Assembly: GCA_905215965.1 (NCBI GenBank) | Contig: CAJMSD010000012.1 | Location: forward strand, 1 to 64,000 | DNA: 64,000 nucleotides | Reading direction: 5' to 3' | Source of the DNA: an uncultured bacterium | GTDB lineage: Bacteria; Bacillota; Clostridia; Oscillospirales; Ruminococcaceae | Part shown: positions 42,000-49,314 of the stretch, one piece after another | Layout of the letters: each line of letters opens with the position of its first letter | Position numbering within the stretch: the first letter of the stretch is position 1 | Program-made: the position numbers and the translations under genes | Notes under the pieces: model-generated | The model's database searches: none | What the model was told of the DNA's origin: nothing | What the model saw: the letters and a program-made list of their open reading frames with translations, nothing else

Positions 42000-44900
42000 T
42001 CAATCCTCGTCGCCGTAGCTGTCGTCACCGAGGTCGAAGCTGTCATATTCGTCGCCGTCGTTATCCTCGCCAAGATCAAAATCTCCGTCGTCGCTGTCGT
42101 CAAAGGAGAAAGCGTCTCCGCCGAGCGAAACATCGTCCGATTCTTCATCTTCATCGAGCATAAAGCCCTCGCTGCCCATATCAGCGTCAGAGTAGCTGTT
42201 TTTATCGGCAGTATCCTCATCATCGAAAGATGACTGCGGCGGTATCGGATCATCGTCGTCGAGATTCTGCTTAAGGTCGATCTCCTCCTGATTGATGTCA
42301 AGAACCTTAACGTCGAGACAAAGAGACTGAAGCTCCTTGATAAGAACCTTAAAGGATTCGGGAATACCCGGAGTAGGAACATTCTGACCCTTAACGATAG
42401 CCTCATAGGTATTTACACGGCCCATAGTATCATCCGACTTAACGGTCAGTATCTCCTGAAGAGTATAAGCTGCGCCGTAAGCCTCGAGAGCCCAGACTTC
42501 CATTTCACCGAATCTCTGTCCGCCGAACTGAGCTTTACCGCCGAGCGGCTGCTGAGTAACGAGCGAATAAGGACCTACCGAACGCGCGTGGATCTTATCG
42601 TCAACAAGGTGATGGAGCTTAAGGTAGTACATATATCCGACGGTAACGCGGTTGTCGAATTTCTCGCCTGTACGTCCGTCGTAAAGGGTAAACTTACCGT
42701 CCTCAGCCATTTCAAGAGCCTTTGGATTAATAACCTTATCCATTGTGTTAAGCTCGAAGGTATCGTTCCTGTGAGCTTTATTTCTTTCGTTGGCTTCGCG
42801 GAAGCAGTCACGGATATCCTCCTCGTGAGCGCCGTCGAAAACAGGAGTCATGATATGCCAGCCAAGAGCCTTACAAGCCATACCGAGGTGAACCTCAAGA
42901 ACCTGACCGATATTCATACGTGAAGGTACGCCGAGAGGGTTAAGAACGATATCGAGCGGAGTTCCGTCCGGAAGGAACGGCATATCCTCTTCGGGAAGAA
43001 TTCTTGAAACAACGCCCTTATTTCCGTGACGACCGGCCATTTTATCGCCGACCGTGATCTTACGCTTCTGAGCGATATAGCAGATTACCCTCATATTAAC
43101 GCCTGCGCTGAGCTCGCTGCAGTTTTCTCTTGTAAACACCTTTACATCAACGATAACGCCCGACTCGCCGTGCGGAACTTTAAGTGAATTGTCGCGGACT
43201 TCTCTTGCTTTTTCACCGAAAATAGCACGAAGCAGTCTTTCCTCGGCAGTAAGCTCGGTTTCGCCCTTAGGAGTTACCTTACCTACGAGAATATCGCCTG
43301 AATTTACCTCGGAACCGATACGGATAATACCGTTTTCGTCAAGGTTTGCAAGAGCGTCGTCTCCGACATTCGGGATATCTCTTGTTATTTCCTCAGGACC
43401 GAGCTTTGTATCGCGGCATTCGATCTCATATTCTTCGATATGAACGGAAGTGAACACGTCCTCACGAACAAGGCGTTCGTTCAGAAGAACAGCGTCCTCG
43501 TAGTTATAGCCTTCCCATGTCATAAAGCCTATGAGAGCATTTTTTCCGAGCGAGATCTCTCCGTCGGCGGTAGCAGGGCCATCAGCAAGAACCTGACCCT
43601 TTTTAACTTCTTCACCGGCCGAAACGATAGGTCTCTGGTTTACGCAGGTACCCTGGTTTGAACGCTTAAATTTTATAAGCTCGTATTTACGCTCGATACC
43701 GTCAGATGTTATCATAGTGATACTGTCCGCATCGACCTTTGTGATTTTACCGTCGCTGTCGGCAACGATACATACGCCCGAATCGACAGCAGCCTTGTAC
43801 TCCATACCAGTACCGACAAACGGTCTTTCGGTTTTAAGGAGCGGAACGGCCTGACGCTGCATGTTAGAGCCCATGAGAGCACGGTTAGCGTCGTCGTTTT
43901 CAAGGAACGGGATCATTGAAGTAGCGACAGAAACGACCATTTTCGGAGAAACGTCCATGTAGTCGACCTTTTCGCGCTCACATTCAAGGATCTGGTCACG
44001 ATAACGGGCATTTACTCTCGGTCTTGCAAATTTTCCGTCATCCGTAAGAGGTTCGTTAGCCTGAGCTACTACGAAATTATCCTCAACGTCGGCGGTCATA
44101 TAAACTACCTCGTCGGTCACAACTCCGGTAGCCTTGTCTACCTTTCTGTACGGAGCTTCTATGAAGCCGTATTCGTTGATTCGCGCGAATGTGGCAAGGT
44201 AAGAAATAAGTCCGATATTAGGGCCTTCAGGAGTCTCGATAGGGCACATTCTTCCGTAGTGGCTGTAATGAACGTCACGTACCTCAAATCCGGCTCTGTC
44301 TCGTGAAAGACCGCCGGGGCCAAGAGCGGAAAGACGTCTTTTATGCGTAAGCTCGGCAAGAGGGTTGTTCTGATCCATAAACTGTGAAAGCGGCGAGGAG
44401 CAGAAGAATTCCTTCATAGCCGAAGAAATAGGTCTTATATTGATAAGAGTCTGAGGAGTGAGAGTATTTACGTCCTGAGTCTGGATATTCATTCTTTCAC
44501 GAATACCTCTCTCCATTCTTGCGTAGCCGATCCTGAACTGATTCTGGAGAAGCTCTCCGACAGAACGGATACGTCTGTTGCCGAGGTGATCTATATCGTC
44601 AACAGTGCCGACGCCCTCGCAGAGATTGAGGAAATAGCTGATAGTAGCAAAGATATCGTCAAGGATAATATGCTTCGGAACAAGCTCATCGGCGCGCTTT
44701 TTAACGTTATCCTCAAGCTCGTCTGCATCAGCCGAATTGTCGAGTATTTCCTTGAGGACTTTAAACGAAACCTTTTCGTTGATGTTGTATTTTTCGGCAT
44801 CGAAGTCCACATAACCGCTTATATCGACCATTCCGTTGCCGATTATTTTAACGGTCTTTTCCACCAATCTGATAGCGTTTTCGCCGTTTTCGTTGATGTA

Positions 44901-45911
44901 GTATTCCTTTGCCTCGACGGTTACGAAAGCATAGTATACGCCTGCCTGTTCGATCTCGCAGGCTTTCTCATAGGTAACGGTTTCTCCTGCATCAGCCATA
45001 ATTTCTCCGGTTATCGGATTAACGACAGGCTCTGCAAGAACGTGACCAGAAAGACGTGAAGCGATACCGAGCTTCTTGTTATACTTATAGCGTCCGAATC
45101 TGCAAAGATCATATCTTTTAGCGTCGAAGAAAAGGTTATTCAGGTGAGAAAGCGCACTCTCCACCGTAGGAGGCTCGCCCGGACGAAGCTTCTTATACAC
45201 ATCGATAAGAGCGTCGGAATTATTTTTTGTGCCGTCCTTCTGAAGAATGGTCTGCTTCAGACGCTCGTCAGCTCCGAAAAGCTCATAGATCTCGTCGTCC
45301 GTTCCGACACCGAGAGCTCTGATAAATGTAGTTATCGGGATCTTTCTGTTTTTATCGATACGAACGTAAACAACGTCGTTTGAGTCCATTTCGTATTCAA
45401 GCCAGGCGCCTCTGTTAGGAATAACCGTAGTGCTGAACAGATCCTTACCGGTCTTATCCTTTTCAAAGGCATAATAAACGCCCGGCGAACGAACGAGCTG
45501 TGATACGATAACACGCTCTGCGCCGTTGATAACGAAGGTTCCGCTGTCAGTCATAAGCGGGAAGTCGCCCATAAAGATCTCGCTCTCGCTGACTGCTCCG
45601 GTCTCCTTATTGCAGAGGGTAGCGGTAGCTCTCATAGCGACCTGATACGTCACACCTCTTGACTTACACTCTGCAAGTGAATAGTTAGGAGTTTCTTCGA
45701 ATCTGTAGTCCTTGAAATTGAGGACAAGGTTGCCGTTATAATCGGTTATAGCCGTCATATCGCGGAAAACCTCTTTAAGGCCCTCTTCTCTGAACCACTT
45801 ATACGAATTCTTCTGCACTTCGATAAGATTAGGCATTTCGAGTGGTTCGGTAATTTTGCCGAAGCTCATTCTGACATTCTTTCCCAGCTTCTTAGGTGTA
45901 ACATTCACCAT
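42000..45911 (-). CDS. rpoB: RNA polymerase beta subunit
   Basis: A protein of 1,303 residues. The N-terminus reads VRMSFGKITEPLEMPNLIEVQKNSYKWF. The rifampicin region has SQFMDQNNPLAELTHKRRLSALGPGGLSRDRAGFEVRDVH, the susceptible type (D, H and S at the key positions). Later come MAGRHGNKGVVS and, near the usual end, GGKAQFGGQRFGEMEVWALEAYGA. Beyond about residue 1218 there is an acidic tail of some 75 residues, mostly Asp, Glu, Ser and Gly. Start ATG 45911 is preceded by AAGGAGG. rplJ/rplL are not upstream; the gene has its own promoter. Confidence 0.97.
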   Translation of the reverse strand: MVNVTPKKLGKNVRMSFGKITEPLEMPNLIEVQKNSYKWFREEGLKEVFRDMTAITDYNGNLVLNFKDYRFEETPNYSLAECKSRGVTYQVAMRATATLCNKETGAVSESEIFMGDFPLMTDSGTFVINGAERVIVSQLVRSPGVYYAFEKDKTGKDLFSTTVIPNRGAWLEYEMDSNDVVYVRIDKNRKIPITTFIRALGVGTDDEIYELFGADERLKQTILQKDGTKNNSDALIDVYKKLRPGEPPTVESALSHLNNLFFDAKRYDLCRFGRYKYNKKLGIASRLSGHVLAEPVVNPITGEIMADAGETVTYEKACEIEQAGVYYAFVTVEAKEYYINENGENAIRLVEKTVKIIGNGMVDISGYVDFDAEKYNINEKVSFKVLKEILDNSADADELEDNVKKRADELVPKHIILDDIFATISYFLNLCEGVGTVDDIDHLGNRRIRSVGELLQNQFRIGYARMERGIRERMNIQTQDVNTLTPQTLINIRPISSAMKEFFCSSPLSQFMDQNNPLAELTHKRRLSALGPGGLSRDRAGFEVRDVHYSHYGRMCPIETPEGPNIGLISYLATFARINEYGFIEAPYRKVDKATGVVTDEVVYMTADVEDNFVVAQANEPLTDDGKFARPRVNARYRDQILECEREKVDYMDVSPKMVVSVATSMIPFLENDDANRALMGSNMQRQAVPLLKTERPFVGTGMEYKAAVDSGVCIVADSDGKITKVDADSITMITSDGIERKYELIKFKRSNQGTCVNQRPIVSAGEEVKKGQVLADGPATADGEISLGKNALIGFMTWEGYNYEDAVLLNERLVREDVFTSVHIEEYEIECRDTKLGPEEITRDIPNVGDDALANLDENGIIRIGSEVNSGDILVGKVTPKGETELTAEERLLRAIFGEKAREVRDNSLKVPHGESGVIVDVKVFTRENCSELSAGVNMRVICYIAQKRKITVGDKMAGRHGNKGVVSRILPEEDMPFLPDGTPLDIVLNPLGVPSRMNIGQVLEVHLGMACKALGWHIMTPVFDGAHEEDIRDCFREANERNKAHRNDTFELNTMDKVINPKALEMAEDGKFTLYDGRTGEKFDNRVTVGYMYYLKLHHLVDDKIHARSVGPYSLVTQQPLGGKAQFGGQRFGEMEVWALEAYGAAYTLQEILTVKSDDTMGRVNTYEAIVKGQNVPTPGIPESFKVLIKELQSLCLDVKVLDINQEEIDLKQNLDDDDPIPPQSSFDDEDTADKNSYSDADMGSEGFMLDEDEESDDVSLGGDAFSFDDSDDGDFDLGEDNDGDEYDSFDLGDDSYGDED

Positions 45912-45985
45912 AGGCGGAACCTCCTTATTTTTATTGAACGCACGGTTCAAGTTTTGCAAATATATGAAAAAATCAAAAACAGCTA

Positions 45986-46014
45986 TTGACAAGTGTTTAT
46001 CATTATGTTATAAT
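45986..46014 (+). promoter_or_regulatory. Opposing promoter inside the rpoB leader
   Basis: TTGACA, 17 bases, TATAAT on the plus strand: full consensus, located inside the transcribed leader of rpoB and pointing back through the rpoB promoter. The -10 box is the centre of a perfect 15-base palindrome (ATGTTAT/ATAACAT, 46005-46019). Confidence 0.6.
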
Positions 46015-46057
46015 AACATGATAATAACGCCACTTAGCCATTATGATACATTATATT

Positions 46058-46086
46058 ATTATAATACAATAATTCCCAGATGTCAA
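46058..46086 (-). promoter_or_regulatory. Promoter of rpoB-rpoC
   Basis: TTGACA, 17 bases, TATAAT on the minus strand: full consensus, about 140 bases upstream of rpoB. Confidence 0.9.
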
Positions 46087-46189
46087 GCGGTGTAAACGTT
46101 TTTTGTAAATTCTGCCGCTTTATGTGCTTTTATTCGTTCTTTTTTCGGCATTTTTTCTATTACGCCAACAATTCAATAATTCGTTAGCT

Positions 46190-46237
46190 ATAAAAAATCA
46201 ATCCAGAGAAGATGCCTGTCTCCTCTGGATTTTTTAT
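46190..46237. terminator. Terminator downstream of thrS (bidirectional)
   Basis: ATCCAGAG (46201-46208) with CTCTGGAT (46223-46230). T-tracts lie on both strands: TTTTTA on plus, TGATTTTTT on minus. Confidence 0.75.
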
Positions 46238-46293
46238 CTTACAGATAAATCAGTATTGCCGCAGTATTACGCGCCTGCTGAGGCAAACACTAA

Positions 46294-48240
46294 TTATCTT
46301 ACTTTCTTTGCGATATCGTCTATAAGCTTTGCAAGCAGCTCGTTCTGAGTCATAGAACCTAAATCGCCCTCACGTCTTGAACGGACGGAAACAGTTCCCT
46401 CCTCGACTTCCTTATCTCCTACTGTAATCATGATAGGAAGCTTCTCCATCGTTGCGCTGCGTATCTTCCAGCCTACCTTTTCGGCTCTGTCGTCAACGGT
46501 CACACGGATTCCTGCCGCTTCGAGCTTTTCAACGATGCCGTCGCAGTATTCAAGATGTCTGTCTGCTACAGGAATGATACGAACCTGTTCCGGAGCTATC
46601 CAAAGCGGCATTGCACCGGCATATTTTTCGATCATATATGCGAGAGTTCTCTCATAACAGCCAAGCGATGTTCTGTGGATAATATAAGGATTCTTCTTAG
46701 TGCCGTCAACATCAACATATTCCATGCCGAATCTCTGGGCAAGAAGCATATCGATCTGAATAGTAACAAGAGTATCTTCCTTGCCGTAAACGTTCTTATA
46801 CTGGATATCAAGCTTAGGACCGTAGAAAGCGGCCTCGTCTATACCGATCTCGTATTCTACTCCGAGATGGTCGAGTATCTTCGCCATTGCAGCCTGAGCC
46901 TCTTCCCACTGTTCGGCAGTACCCTCATACTTGTTCTTTGGATTTGCAGGATCCCACTGTGAGAATCTGAATGTACAATCCTCAAGAAGTCCAACCGTAT
47001 CAAGCATATATTTTGCAAGCTCAAGACAGCCCTTGAACTCTTCCTCAAGCTGTTCGGGACGGAGGATATAATGTCCCTCGGAAATAGTGAACTGACGCAC
47101 ACGGATAAGTCCGTGCATCTCGCCGCTGTCCTCTTTTCTGAACAGCGTTGAAGTTTCTGTCAGTCTCATAGGCAGGTCACGGTATGAACGCTGTCTGTTC
47201 AGGAATACCTGATACTGGAACGGACAGGTCATCGGGCGAAGCGCAAAGCATTCCTTTGTTTCATCGTCAGGGTCGCCGAGAACAAACATACCGTCAAGGT
47301 AATGATCCCAGTGTCCCGAAATTTTGTAAAGCTCTCTTTTAGCGAGATACGGTGTTTTTGTGAGCTGACAGCCGTGCTTCTGTTCAACGTCCTCGACCCA
47401 TCTCTGGAGAAGCTGTACAACTCTTGCACCCTTCGGCAAAAGTATTGGAAGTCCCTGACCGATATAGTCAACGGTTGTGAAATATTCAAGCTCACGTCCA
47501 AGCTTGTTGTGGTCGCGGAGCTTAGCTTCTTCACGCTGCTTGATATCAGCTTCAAGCTCGGAAGCCTTTGGATAAGCCACCGCATAAACTCTTGAAAGCA
47601 TCTTGTTTTTCTCGGAACCTCTCCAGTAAGCGCCTGTACATGAAAGGAGCTTGAAAGCCTTTACGGGAGCAGTTGTCATGAGGTGAGGACCTGCGCAGAG
47701 ATCGGTGAACTCGCCCTGCTTATAGAATGAGATAGGCTCGCCCTTGCCGACGTGCTCTTCGCAAAGCTCCACCTTGTAAGGCTCGTCCATTTCTTTAAGC
47801 TTGGCTATTGCATCAGCAGGCGAAAGCTCGAACTGTTCAAGAGGCATACCGTCCTTGACGATCTTCTTCATTTCTGCTTCGATTTTTTCAAGCTCTTCGG
47901 CAGTAAAAGGCTTTTCAAGGTCGAAATCGTAATAGAATCCGTTGTCGATAGCAGGACCTATAGCAAGCTTGGCTTCCGGATAAAGTCTCTTTACAGCCTG
48001 AGCAAGAATATGCGAAGCCGTATGCCAGAAGGTCTTTTTGCCGTCGATGCTGTCAAAGGTGCAGACCTCGAATTCACAGTCGCTGCCGATAACGGTACGC
48101 AGGTCTTTCACCTCTCCGTTTATCTTTACACAGCAGGCAGCCTTATAAAGTCCCATGCCGATACCCTTTACGATCTCGGCAGCCGGCATTGCCGACTCGA
48201 TTTCACGGATACTTCCGTCCTTAAGCGTAAGTTTGATCAT
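46294..48240 (-). CDS. thrS: Threonyl-tRNA synthetase
   Basis: A protein of 648 residues charging tRNA-Thr. The TGS domain is at 1-60, and the editing domain starts near HTASHILAQAVKRLYP and includes LCAGPHL. The class II core contains MTCPFQYQVF and RDLPMRLTETSTLFRKEDSGEMHGLIRVRQFT (motif 2), with a late TSLGCYERTLAYMIEKYAGAMPLWIAPEQV leading into the anticodon-binding domain. RBS AAAGGAG before ATG 48240. A threonine-type T-box leader lies upstream but is separated by a broken transposase (48263-48818), so the leader mRNA is some 880 bases long. Confidence 0.96.
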   Translation of the reverse strand: MIKLTLKDGSIREIESAMPAAEIVKGIGMGLYKAACCVKINGEVKDLRTVIGSDCEFEVCTFDSIDGKKTFWHTASHILAQAVKRLYPEAKLAIGPAIDNGFYYDFDLEKPFTAEELEKIEAEMKKIVKDGMPLEQFELSPADAIAKLKEMDEPYKVELCEEHVGKGEPISFYKQGEFTDLCAGPHLMTTAPVKAFKLLSCTGAYWRGSEKNKMLSRVYAVAYPKASELEADIKQREEAKLRDHNKLGRELEYFTTVDYIGQGLPILLPKGARVVQLLQRWVEDVEQKHGCQLTKTPYLAKRELYKISGHWDHYLDGMFVLGDPDDETKECFALRPMTCPFQYQVFLNRQRSYRDLPMRLTETSTLFRKEDSGEMHGLIRVRQFTISEGHYILRPEQLEEEFKGCLELAKYMLDTVGLLEDCTFRFSQWDPANPKNKYEGTAEQWEEAQAAMAKILDHLGVEYEIGIDEAAFYGPKLDIQYKNVYGKEDTLVTIQIDMLLAQRFGMEYVDVDGTKKNPYIIHRTSLGCYERTLAYMIEKYAGAMPLWIAPEQVRIIPVADRHLEYCDGIVEKLEAAGIRVTVDDRAEKVGWKIRSATMEKLPIMITVGDKEVEEGTVSVRSRREGDLGSMTQNELLAKLIDDIAKKVR

Positions 48241-48444
48241 AATAATTTTTCTCCTTTATATTTTATTTGGTGAATAAGCTGTCATTTTCCCAGTTTACCG
48301 GGTTGTATTCAATATAATTCCACAATGCGGAATATTCTTTTTCATTCCGGATAATACGGTCGTGAAATGATTTCTGCCATATTGGAAATCCGATTTGTTT
48401 TGTAATAGAACCTTTAAATTGTTTTATTAATCTTGAAACTATAG

Positions 48445-48463
48445 GGGCGAACTGTGTTCGCCC
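48445..48463. repeat. REP-like hairpin inside the transposase (copy 1)
   Basis: GGGCGAAC (48445-48452), TGT, GTTCGCCC (48456-48463). It is translated in frame on the minus strand as GRTQFAP. Confidence 0.75.
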
Positions 48464-48633
48464 GTCAGATAACGAGCTGCCTTCACATAAATTATCAATT
48501 ATAACAATCATGTGGATATGATTTGGCATTATGACATATTTGTTGATTCTTATAACGCCATTATATAAGTAATATTTTTTCAATTTCATTTTTTACGAAA
48601 TTTCCGTATTCGGATAATTCAATGCTGTTTAGT

Positions 48634-48652
48634 GGGCGAACGAAGTTCGCCC
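48634..48652. repeat. REP-like hairpin inside the transposase (copy 2)
   Basis: GGGCGAAC (48634-48641), GAA, GTTCGCCC (48645-48652). It is translated in frame on the minus strand as VGANFVRP. This stretch, like copy 1, falls where Y1 transposases are normally shorter. Confidence 0.75.
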
Positions 48653-48874
48653 CTACAGGATCAGGTTTATTATATTTTACAGTATTATCCCAAAAGAGAT
48701 ATTGACGGTCTTTTGTACATATCGTCACAAAATATGCGCCGTTACGGCTATAATCATAATTTTCCAGTCTGTTTTTCTTACGGCAATGAAGTTCACTCAT
48801 AATACAGCGCATCCTCACGGTATTTTTCTCTTTCCATACCTATGACAAGCATATCTGCCAACTCCTTTCGGAAA

Positions 48875-49119
48875 CAAAAAGTCCCTCAAGCCGCAAAACG
48901 GCTCAAGGGACGATAAAATCGCGGTTCCACCCTGATTCACACGAAGCATAAAAAACTCCGTATCTCATTGGCTCTGTAACGGGAGCGCCCGATGCTTATT
49001 GGGCATACTCAGAGGCGGTATGCATCTCCCTATCCGCCGCAGTCTTGCACCGACCGGCTGCTCTCTGAAAGCGAAACAAGCGGGATAGCCTTCCTCATCA
49101 ACGATTTCACATATATTCT
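48875..49119 (-). promoter_or_regulatory. T-box riboswitch (threonine)
   Basis: The T-box sequence AGGGTGGAACCGCG (minus strand, 48920-48933) is a full match. Upstream lie the Stem I features AGAGAG and GGTGCAA. The codon ACC (minus strand, 49017-49019), beside the lower part of Stem I, fits a threonine specifier. Downstream the terminator stem GTCCC..AGCCG/CGGCT..GGGAC (48881-48911) is followed by a run of five T. Uncharged tRNA-Thr should stabilise the antiterminator and allow read-through toward thrS. Confidence 0.9.
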
Positions 49120-49125
49120 ATTGTC

Positions 49126-49154
49126 ATATTAGCATACTTTTACCCCTTTGTCAA
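49126..49154 (-). promoter_or_regulatory. Promoter of the thrS T-box transcript
   Basis: TTGACA, 17 bases, TAATAT on the minus strand, about 7 bases before the expected leader start. Confidence 0.8.
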
Positions 49155-49204
49155 GCGTATTTTTATAATTTGTTCAGAATTTATTCGGGAAATTCCCGGG
49201 AAAT

Positions 49205-49233
49205 TTGCAAACGCAGAAATTATATGCTATAAT
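49205..49233 (+). promoter_or_regulatory. Promoter of the GH95 operon
   Basis: TTGCAA, 17 bases, TATAAT, 80 bases before ATG 49315. Confidence 0.7.
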
Positions 49234-49252
49234 AAGCGTAAATGCTTATTAT
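49229..49252. promoter_or_regulatory. Operator-like palindrome at the GH95 promoter
   Basis: ATAATAAGCG (49229-49238), TAAA, TGCTTATTAT (49243-49252), with a single mismatch. It is the same element as at the polA promoter (15187-15210) and holds the same position relative to the -10 box. The AAGCG/CGCTT core resembles sites of LacI-type regulators. Confidence 0.6.
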
Positions 49253-49314
49253 GCTTAATGATTTTCAACCGCCTGCGCTTACCGCAGAGCGCCATACATA
49301 TAAAGGAGTAATAT

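Larger units (their letters stand above)
46021..46237 (+). ncRNA. Candidate antisense/non-coding RNA opposite the rpoB promoter
   Basis: Predicted transcript from the opposing promoter to the hairpin at 46200-46231 with its T-tract, about 215 bases. No coding frame in it is convincing. The hairpin could equally serve only as the thrS terminator. Inference from promoter and terminator geometry only. Confidence 0.3.
48263..48818 (-). pseudogene. REP-associated tyrosine transposase (RAYT/Y1), frameshifted
   Basis: Two overlapping frames make up one Y1/IS200-type transposase. The first half reads RLENYDYSRNGAYFVTICTKDRQYLF and ends EYGNFVKNEIEKILLI*. The second half reads YNGVIRINKYVIMPNHIHMIVII, with the HUH motif HIH, then WQKSFHDRIIRNEKEYSALWNYIEYNPVNW with the likely catalytic Tyr and the NP..W end. 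The break is at a run of six A near 48577-48590, where one frame must shift to join the other. Two hairpins of the form GGGCGAAC/GTTCGCCC lie inside the frame. The element sits between the T-box leader and thrS, on the same strand. The N-terminal start is uncertain (ATG 48800 or GTG 48818). Confidence 0.8.

Noticed and set aside
46124..46348. 74-codon frame in the rpoB-thrS interval
   Set aside because: It runs through the terminator hairpin and into antisense thrS; no RBS.
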